Assembly (NCBI GenBank): GCA_029817715.1
Contig: JARUPY010000085.1
Location: 1,736,001 to 1,800,000, forward strand
Direction: 5' to 3'
DNA from: Melastoma dodecandrum
Lineage: Eukaryota > Streptophyta > Magnoliopsida > Myrtales > Melastomataceae
DNA: 64,000 bases
The notes beneath the pieces were generated by a model. The model had not been told where the DNA came from. It was given only the letters and a program-made list of their open reading frames with translations, and ran no database searches. The translations under genes were made by a program, and so were the position numbers. This document shows, piece by piece, positions 55,657 to 64,000 of the stretch; within the stretch, counting starts at the first letter, position 1, and every line of letters starts with the position of its first letter.

Positions 55657-58249
55657 CCGACCTTTCGAAGATAGAGAAAAGGAGATTCCTCTCACTCGGC
55701 GCTCTCCTGAGTGGCTGGAGACTTATATTTATATATAATAATACAATTAGCAGGAGAAACACCCACTGCTCCCCCTCCTCTTGTCTAATACATTTTTTGT
55801 CGTTTTGTGGCGATAGAGGACAGAGAAGGCTTGAATTTTCCTTAAAAAGGAGCATATAGATAGAGACAGGGGGGCTCAATGTAAGCATATCCTCTTGTTT
55901 TTTTTTTCTTTTTTATTTTTAATTACTTTTTACATTTTAATTTCATTTCCAAAAGGATCATTAGTCAACGGAGTTTTGTGGTTAAAAAAAAAAGCCTGAG
56001 ATGCCGAGTCCTTCTTTTTTTTTTAATGAGTTTAATTTTTTTTTCATTTATTTTAGGGGTGGGGCGGGCGTGTGTCTGACAGTTTGTTTTGGTAATAAAT
56101 ACGGAGAGTGAATGAGTAAACATGCACAGGATACTCTGGAGATAAATGTGACATTTTTTTACTCTAAAAGAAAATACATTTTTCGAGATTAAAGTTGAAG
56201 AATTAAAATGTTTGGGGATCGGTCTCATTCATTTACACGTGGGCGAATCCCACAAGTTTATTGCTTTTTAACGAGGTAGCATTTAGATTCCGTGCCTGCC
56301 TTTTGTTTTTCCTTGGATGGGTCGAACTCCAGTTGGATTGACCGGAAAAAAGAGAAAATGAAAAAGTTTTGTTTGTTTTCTTGCTTTCATCTCATTAATT
56401 TAATCATATCTTCTTCTTCTTCCTCCTCCTCCTACTTTTTCGCTTTTTTTCTTAACACAAATGGTTTGGTAGTAATGAGGGGGATATCAATAGAGATCAC
56501 TCCAACTTCATCTCAAATATTAATAACAACGGAACTTTATGAGGGCACAAGCACACGAAAATAACAAACTTAGTGCAAATAATCCATCAGTGATTCATTC
56601 CTTTCCATAACAGGAGTGCTCTTTTTTGTATTTTTCCCTTTTTAAAAAAGCATAGTTCCAAAATAAAAAGCAGCCATGCAGGATCCCTTGTTCTACTAGT
56701 ATAACTACTGCTTTTTTTTTTCTTTTTCTTTTTTGGATTAAAGAAACGATAATTAGTTTGGCTACAGCTACTACAACTCAGATTTGGAATATTAATGCCA
56801 TCAAATTATTTATTAATGTAATTTTTATTTCTAGTAGAAACGGGATTCATTTTAGGGGAAGAAATTAGGTCAGATAATTGCTCCATACGTCATGACAAAA
56901 TGCGCCGGGGGGGGGCGGGGGAACTGTAACAGTTCATCCCTGTTTCTCGTAATTGTGTAGCTTGGGAATTGGGATCCTTGGACGTCTGAGCTTAGCCGAA
57001 CACTTATTTCGTGTGGGGGTCAAATGCGAGCCGTTTATTTCGCTCATTCAGCAACAACGTGCAATCTCTTCCAATGGCCAACAGTGGATTTTGCATGATG
57101 AAAACATTTGTTTCTTTGGCATTGGCAGAAGAAGAAGACGAAGAAGAAGAGGAAGAGGTTAAAAGCAACCGGCACTAGATGTGCCTCCTTTTGTTTTGGG
57201 ATGATTGCTTCTACCTCATTTTCATGGGTTGACGTCGTCTCACCTCCCTCCGGTTGTTGAAGCAACTCCCGATCAAATAAAATAGTAAAAGAAAGGGAGT
57301 TGTAAGAGTCCACGCATGTCGTGGTTACTGGAATTCAAAGCCACTGACCAGATAGGTCAGGCAGGCAGGATCATGTTAAACCTAACTTCATTTTTCTTCT
57401 TCTCTTTAATGGGTAGACCACATTGTTACGAGGGTTATATTACAATGTCGTGGCGACCATTACCATGAAGAGGACGTCGCCCGAGACTTCCTTCATGGGG
57501 TGGTTGGGGGAAGGGGCCAGAACAACAAACAGTGGAATGTTTGCGAGATTCATGGCGTTGCGTGCCCAGAGGACAGCATCGTCGCCATGTCCACGTCAAC
57601 ATCTCCCCTCACCCCGCCACCAACAACAACATACAATGGAGTCCAACGATTTAGGTGACCAGCCCTCGGGGGGAGACGACTTGTATTAACAATAAGTGCG
57701 ATTGACCAAGTTATACGAGTAACTCAATTTGACAGTAGCTTCTAACAAGTAAAGTCGTTTAGTTTTTTTCAAATCTAACAGTGTGTGTGTGTGTGGGGGG
57801 GGGGGGGCGGTGTCTACCCGTTTGAAAAATCCCAAAAGGAAAAATTGCAATAAAAATACAATGTTCCCAGGAGCCCAAAGTCATTGGTTTAGGGAAGCCA
57901 AGAGGAGGAGGAGGAGGGGTTATAGTGTTCACCATTCATTGGATTACCTAATCTTGACCACCACTCCCCCTGCCAAGAGAAAGAAAGGGTTGGATGGGAG
58001 TGGAGGTTGGTGAAGCTGGGGGGGGGGGCTCATCCTCCACAGACTTGGGACTAACAAACTTGCCAAGAATGGGGAATGAAATGACATTTGCATCGCACTA
58101 TTATTCTCTTGATCCGGTTTAAAAGTCTTTTACGGTTACACGGTCTAGTATCCCTACTACAACATCAATGCTGTATTCTTTTCGGATCAGACTTAAGAGA
58201 GTTACATTAAAGGAGGAGATTTACAAATTCACCGTCATCTACGAGTATT
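55657..58249. other. MYB promoter and gene-poor tract
   Basis: This 2.6 kb upstream of the MYB gene has AT-rich runs, poly-T tracts and G-runs at 56909-56915 and 57796-57807. A TATATTTATATATAATA word at about 55724-55740 lies in a position suitable for a MYB TATA box. Frames at 57044-57320 and 57423-57689 are open but low-complexity and unrecognised. Confidence 0.45.
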
Positions 58250-58770
58250 TCATGACAGGGTATGTGCACTTCTCACCATGACTTTTAATCCATCGCCAGA
58301 TAATCCATATAGGGTTGTCCGGTCCTTATGCTCATATGGAGCTTTTACTATTGGCTCCGCCCGGAGATATCTACATAGTGAAATCTCCATTTGTTTCCTG
58401 GGCTGGTATCGTTTCCAAGGGTATGCTATCCCGTTTCTCGTTCGTTCTATGACTGTTCGTACAAGGAAGATGTCGAACATGTTATTTAGTCTTGGTGTCA
58501 TTTCCTCTTCTACGTGCGCATTGAGATAGAGTGTATCATCTTTTCTTTCTTTGCCGGTATCCGGCAAAAGTGTGGACATACATTTGGGTGGGTTGGTTAT
58601 GCAGGATTTCCCGCGGACCTGAAAGAGCATTTATGATTGACTTTTTTAGCCGGCCGGAACTTTTCTTCGCAGGCATCTTTCCTTTACTCACTTATTGGGA
58701 GGATATATTTCCTACGTATGGATGGAGCAGAACAAACGTAAAACTGACGAGCGTTTCTATCGTTATTTAG
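58250..58770. other. Unidentified stretch with overlapping open frames
   Basis: A 126-codon frame runs on the minus strand (58630-58250) over plus-strand frames at 58278-58529 and 58531-58770. None has a recognisable domain, splice context or convincing codon pattern. The position beside a retrotransposon suggests old repeat DNA. It is recorded as unassigned. Confidence 0.35.
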
Positions 58771-59462
58771 GTCGTAGTCTTTGATTAATTATTGATTATT
58801 ATGATACATGTACGGGATATATTTTATATGAATTATATATTATTACTTGTAAAGAAAAGTTTTTGGTGGAGATATAGTTTTTCTCTACGTGTGGTTGGAA
58901 CTAACCCCATCCCCAATCCAAAAGTAGGATTTAGTAACCGTCAAAGTACGCAGGTTTGGTAGATGCTCCTGGGTAATCCCCTCCACCCCCCAATCACAGA
59001 CATCCACCCTAACCACCTAATCTAAAACAAAAGGTAAGCATTGTTTACATGGCAAAAATCTTGAGCTTAATTATAAGAAACCATAGGTCCAAGCCCACTT
59101 TTGTGTGAACCCGCTAGGGAAGTACTAAGTCTATAAAGGACTGTCGGGATCAAGTCTACGGGGTCCGTGTCTACAGGGGTCTGTGTCTACGAGGGTCAGA
59201 AAAGATCTTGACTCCAAGATTTTCGAGAAGAAGATTATGGGGCCACGTTCCCATTTGGAAAGATCTTCAGATAGAGGAAAATATGAGGATTTGATTTAAT
59301 ATAATTAATTTAAGAAAGAGAAGTGGTTAAGTTGGATAAAAGCCACGTATATTAGTCAAGTTATTACCAAGATTCTGGGGAATTGATTGAGAGGGCCACG
59401 ACCTTCAAAATATCCTAAGAACGTGTCAAACGTGTTCAGCACTCAAGCCTTGCAAGATTCAG

Positions 59463-59470
59463 TATAAAAG
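59463..59470 (+). promoter_or_regulatory. LTR promoter TATA box
   Basis: TATAAAAG followed by GGGAACAG lies in the middle of the left LTR. The same word occurs at 61705 in the right LTR. The position fits a U3 promoter with transcription starting some 30 bp downstream. Confidence 0.6.
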
Positions 59471-59598
59471 GGGAACAGATTCTCCTTAGGAAAAATCACG
59501 ATCAATCAGCCAAACACAGATTTGCATTGCTCGTCACCCTTAGATTTTAGTAGATACCTCGGCCTAGGTTATCTGGTCACTACCTTCAACACCAGAGT

Positions 59599-59810
59599 GA
59601 GCAACCGTAGCTTTGGTGATCATCCTCCGCCAGCACTTTCAACGTCCCGGCGAGCAACCGTAACCGGGGCAACAACCCTCCGCCAGCACTTCCACCGTCC
59701 CGGCGAGCAACCGTAACCGGGGCAACAACCCTCTGCCAGCACTTCCATCATCGCGGCGAGCAACCATAACCGGGGCAACAACCCTCCACCAGCACTTCTA
59801 CCGTCACACA
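59599..59810 (+). repeat. 53-bp minisatellite, four units, in the 5' LTR
   Basis: Units start with GAGCAACCGTA at 59599, 59652, 59705 and 59758, a constant 53-bp step. Each has the core CCGCCAGCACTTCCACCGTC or a near variant. The first unit is the most divergent (GTAGCTTTGGTGATCATC). A step of 53 is not a multiple of three, so coding expansion is not the reason. Confidence 0.9.
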
Positions 59811-60078
59811 AGTCTACGGCGCAGCGCACTGTAGCAAGTCTACGACGTCAGCAGCGAGTCTACAACATCAGCAGCGAGTCTACGACGCCTACGTCAACCG
59901 TTTCACCCCTCTTTTCGTTCATTTTTATGGCTGTAAGATTCTAATTTCTCTTTCGAAACTCTGAATTTGTACAGTCATATTATTTATCATTGAAATTCAT
60001 CTTTCTGGCGACCACATACATTTCCCTGTGAGTCCAATTGCTAAATATTTCCGACGTGGTCCGTTTTCTACGCGAATA

Positions 60079-60110
60079 CGTCTTTCGCGACCACAGTGGG
60101 AGCCGAGTTA
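60079..60110 (+). other. Candidate primer-binding site of the retrotransposon
   Basis: The first bases after the left LTR include CGCGACCACAGTGGGAGCC. This aligns loosely with the TGGCGACTCCACTGGGGA segment found after the LTR in several plant Gypsy families. The priming tRNA cannot be named with certainty. Confidence 0.4.
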
Positions 60111-60118
60111 ATACTCAT

Positions 60119-61114
60119 ATGGCAAAGAATACCAGGAGTTGGGTTAATCGCGACCCTCCACCTCCATTAGATGGAGACGGTCAAAATATAGCAGGATACG
60201 CAAAGGAGGAGACCACGGCTCTAGGAAGCCAAGTGGCTGCAACTTAACACTCTTTCGGGGCACATACTCAACCCACTAGGCTTGAGTTATATAAAGAATT
60301 TAATGATACGAAAAACTTGATGGACAGGGGTTTCACTAGGCTACAAGACAATATAATTCAGATACTGGAGCAAATCATTGCCTTAAACCGGCCAAGCGCC
60401 GCTGCAAAGCCAAAAAACTGGGAAATGACACGTGACGAGTCTACGAAAATGATCAGTCCTGACCATGTCTACGACAACGACGATGTAGATTGGGACGAAT
60501 ATACTCATAAAGCCAATAGAGCCAGGCAGCCCAGCTCTTTCGTCCCGGCACAAGTTTTCGAAAACTTTACTTGTGGGGGCTTCAAAATAAATGAGTATGC
60601 GAACAATGCTCATTTATATCGACGAAGAGAGAGTTTTCATACGGAACCTTCCATCGAGGGTTATATCCCCACTCCCGAACCTCCCGTAACAAATTATTCA
60701 TTCGTACCAAAAACACCCACGGAGGAGTACGTGCCCATAACAACATCTCCTATTGATGTAGATGTCAGAATAAACCCGTCGCTAGAGGTTGATAAAGTTA
60801 AGCAATTTGGTCTGCCAACCCTTAAAGATGTTGGGGTACAAGTGGTAGAACAAGTTATGCCAAATTATGTGCGCGTAATCGACGTCCAACCATTAAAAAA
60901 TGAAATTACAATTCATACTTTTCATACTTTACAACCAGAGGTTAACTTTGTAGAGAACCTTGAAATTCCCGAGCATGAACTATGGGCACCTGGAGAAACA
61001 ATAATGGCCAACCCATTATTATGGTGCCACTTGCCCTTTGACTCGGGTGGCTTGCAACACGATTTAAGACAACGTCTTGCACAACAAAATAAGTACATAG
61101 GCAGAGTGATCTAA
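60119..61114 (+). CDS. Retrotransposon internal frame, gag position, one in-frame stop
   Basis: From the ATG at 60119 to the stop at 61112-61114 the same frame runs for 332 codons, interrupted once by TAA at 60245-60247. The first part reads MAKNTRSWVNRDPPPPLDGD and DGQNIAGYAKEETTALGSQV, which resembles the start of plant Gypsy gag proteins. After the stop a helix-prone stretch (LMDRGFTRLQDNIIQILEQI) follows, then an acidic and Pro/Val/Thr-rich region and NPLLWCHLPFDSGGL near the end. No CCHC zinc knuckle, capsid domain or protease motif is seen. The frame has no known function to me; it may be a degenerate gag or a protein peculiar to this element. Its openness over 265 codons after the stop suggests recent constraint or recent decay. 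Confidence 0.65.
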
Positions 61115-61273
61115 CCTATACGGGCTTATAGAGTTTGGCAAATACCATGGGATCACGCAATTTGGCGTTAGGTTTTAAATCCCCATAGTTCCTTTCGTTT
61201 TAAGTTTCTTTATTCGTAATCTAAACCACTTCACAATGCTGGGTTAGACTCTCAGCTAAGATCGTCTCACCCT

Positions 61274-61283
61274 AAGAGGGGAG
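61274..61283 (+). other. Polypurine tract of the retrotransposon
   Basis: AAGAGGGGAG lies four bases before the right LTR start (61288). This is the expected place for plus-strand priming. Confidence 0.7.
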
Positions 61284-61287
61284 CTTA

Positions 61288-62289
61288 TGTTGACATGGCA
61301 AAAATCTTGGGCTTAATTATAAGAAATCATAAGTCCAAGCCCACTTTTGTGTGAACCCGCCAGGAAAGTACTAAGTCTACAAAGGACTGTCGGGATCAAG
61401 TCTACGGGATCTAAGTCTACGAGGGTCCGTGTCTACAGGGGTCCGTGTCTACGAGGGTCAGAAAAGATATTGACTCCAAGATTTTCGGGAAGAAGATTAT
61501 GGGGCCACGTTCCCAGAGGAAAATCTGAGGGTTTGATTTAATATAATTAATTTAAGAAAGAGAAGTGGTTAAGTTGGATAAAAGCCACGTAAACTAGTCA
61601 GGTTGTTACCAAGATTTTGGGGAATTGATTGTGAGGGCCACGACCTTCAAAATATCCTAAGAACGTGTCAAACGTGTTCAGCATTCAAGCCTTGCAAGAT
61701 TTAGTATAAAAGGGGAACAGATTCTCCTTAGGAAAAATCACGATCAATCAGCCAAACACAGATTTGCATTGCTCGTCACCCTTAGATTTTAGTAGATACC
61801 TCGGCCTAGGTTATCTGGTCACTACCTTCAACACCAGAGTGAGCAACCGTAGCTTTGGTGATCATCCTCCGCCAGCACTTCCACCGTCCCGGCGAGCAAC
61901 CGTAACCGGGGCAATAACCCTCCGCCAGCACTTCCACCGTCCCGGCGAGCAACCGTAACCGGGGCAATAACCCTCCGCCAGCACTTACATCGTCCCGGCG
62001 AGCAACCGTAACTGGGGCAACAACCCTCCACCAGCACTTCTACCGTCACACAAGTCTACGGCGCAGCGCACTGTAGCAAGTCTACGACGTCAGCAGTGAG
62101 TCTACAACATCAGCAGCGAGTTTACGACGCCTACGTCAACCGTTTCACCCCTCTTTTCGTTTATTTTTATGGCTGTAAGATTCTAATTTCTCTTTCGAAA
62201 CTCTGAATTTGTACAGTCATATTATTTATCATTGAAATTCATCTTTCTGACGACCACATACATTTCGTGGTCCGTTTTCTACGCGAACA
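61288..62289 (+). repeat. 3' LTR of the retrotransposon
   Basis: This LTR of 1,002 bp starts TGTTGACATGG and ends GCGAACA. It contains a TATA box at 61705 and the same four-unit 53-bp array. Near 61410-61440 it has an extra copy of a GGTCCGTGTCTAC-type unit relative to the left LTR. Base differences from the left LTR are scattered and frequent enough to be seen by eye. Confidence 0.92.
61841..62052 (+). repeat. 53-bp minisatellite, four units, in the 3' LTR
   Basis: Units start at 61841, 61894, 61947 and 62000, again with an exact 53-bp step and again four copies. Unit-by-unit order matches the left LTR, with the same divergent first unit, so the array existed before insertion. Confidence 0.9.
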
Positions 62290-62840
62290 AGCATGACCCT
62301 AGATTTTTGTCCTCTGCTGTGGCTGTGGCAGCTACCACAAAAATCCATTTTTCAACCACACGACCCGGATAATTAAGTTGTTGAAAGATTCTGCACGTAT
62401 GTTCTGGGTCATGGCCACCTACTACCAGGCTTGATCCGACAAAATCCACCTCCAAACACCCAGCTTCAATTTCTCATACCACCCCCACCCATTAATTTAA
62501 CCAGCACATATACCCTACAGAACTGAGACTGCATCCGTGTGATCTCCGAGGAGCCACTCCCGTCCTGTTCTTCCCAGCCAACAGATTCTTCGCTGAAATA
62601 ATTCTCAGGGGCTCATCAGCACCCACTCATGCCTGGAACCAGATTTTGATTTTTCCAGCACAGCAAAATCCTGCTTTAGACACCGCATTCATGGCAGTGA
62701 TTCCAATTACAGTCCCAAAATGTTGAACATTTTTCTTGTAGGCTCACAATATTTTATCAATTAGCAAAATGTCCATTGCATAGAAACAACCACCAGAGAG
62801 AGAGATCACTATCAAGAGTTCCCATCATTCGGCATTTTGC
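62290..62840. other. Flank between retrotransposon and RUB gene
   Basis: This stretch starts with the AGCAT target duplication and should then include the 3' UTR of the ubiquitin-RUB gene. No coding region is seen. Confidence 0.5.

Positions 62841-64000
<1,160 letters not shown>

Larger units (their letters stand above)
59042..60078 (+). repeat. 5' LTR of the retrotransposon
   Basis: This LTR of 1,037 bp has a TATA box (TATAAAAG at 59463) at the likely U3/R border and a four-unit 53-bp array (59599-59810). Many GTCTACG words occur on both sides of these. Compared with the right LTR it has an extra segment of about 31 bp at 60029-60059 and an extra segment of about 19 bp near 59247-59265. Confidence 0.92.
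59042..62289 (+). mobile_element. Non-autonomous LTR retrotransposon (3,248 bp)
   Basis: Two long direct repeats (59042-60078 and 61288-62289) flank a 1.2 kb interior. Each begins TGTTxACATGGCAAAAATC. The right one ends in CA, and the left ends in TA, which looks like a mutated CA. The element is bracketed by AGCAT on both sides (59037-59041 and 62290-62294), a 5-bp target-site duplication. A purine tract AAGAGGGGAG lies just before the right LTR. After the left LTR comes TTTCGCGACCACAGTGGGAG, which resembles the TGGCGACTCCACTGGGGA region used as primer site by some plant Gypsy elements. The interior encodes no protease, reverse transcriptase, RNase H or integrase, so it depends on other elements for movement. 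Boundaries are well fixed by the duplication. Confidence 0.93.

Noticed and set aside
61288..62289. Right LTR considered as a solo LTR or segmental duplication
   Set aside because: A matching left LTR, AGCAT duplication, polypurine tract and interior show one complete element.

Overview
This is a nuclear segment of a flowering-plant genome. Almost every gene is intron-rich with GT-AG introns, several products carry organelle targeting extensions, and the families are plant-specific or plant-type: type II metacaspase, plastidic GAPCP, an R2R3-MYB, an ALA-interacting subunit, and a ubiquitin-RUB fusion. The species cannot be named from the sequence. No bacterial operon structure, CRISPR array or viral genome is present.

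Layout, left to right: rubredoxin-like protein (+), short-chain dehydrogenase (-), type II metacaspase (+), succinic semialdehyde dehydrogenase (-), ALIS/CDC50 flippase subunit (+), Mn-type metal tolerance protein (-), plastidic GAPDH GAPCP (-), a remnant of a Mutator-like transposase (-), a broken SAM-dependent methyltransferase gene (+), two-domain sulfurtransferase STR1 (-), carbamoyl-phosphate synthase large subunit (+), a terminal exon resembling SCI1 (-), AATF/BFR2 ribosome biogenesis factor (+), TTI1 (-), a MYB58/63-type R2R3-MYB (-), a gene-poor tract, a 3.25 kb non-autonomous LTR retrotransposon (+), and the 3' part of a ubiquitin-RUB/NEDD8 fusion gene (-) that runs off the right edge.

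The genes are housekeeping genes and do not form one pathway. Functions touched include GABA-shunt catabolism, plastid glycolysis, pyrimidine/arginine precursor supply, sulfur transfer, Mn homeostasis, lipid flipping, PIKK maturation and lignin control. Head-to-head pairs with short shared promoters are SDR/metacaspase (591 bp between ATGs) and STR1/CARB (298 bp). Convergent pairs are rubredoxin/SDR, ALIS/MTP, CARB/SCI1-like and AATF/TTI1.

The set metacaspase, SSADH, ALIS, MTP, GAPCP, methyltransferase, STR, TTI1 and MYB matches, from memory, a gene set on Arabidopsis chromosome 1 and its duplicated copy. The segment therefore looks like an old, well-preserved angiosperm synteny block into which CARB, the SCI1-like exon, AATF and transposons are interleaved.

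The least ordinary items are (1) the compact LTR element, which has target-site duplications, a 53-bp minisatellite in each LTR and a single unfamiliar gag-position frame of 332 codons broken by one stop, and (2) the methyltransferase gene, which kept its introns but has several lesions. Gene models were made by eye. Most internal exon joins were checked for phase, but the first exons of SSADH and GAPCP are not fully resolved.
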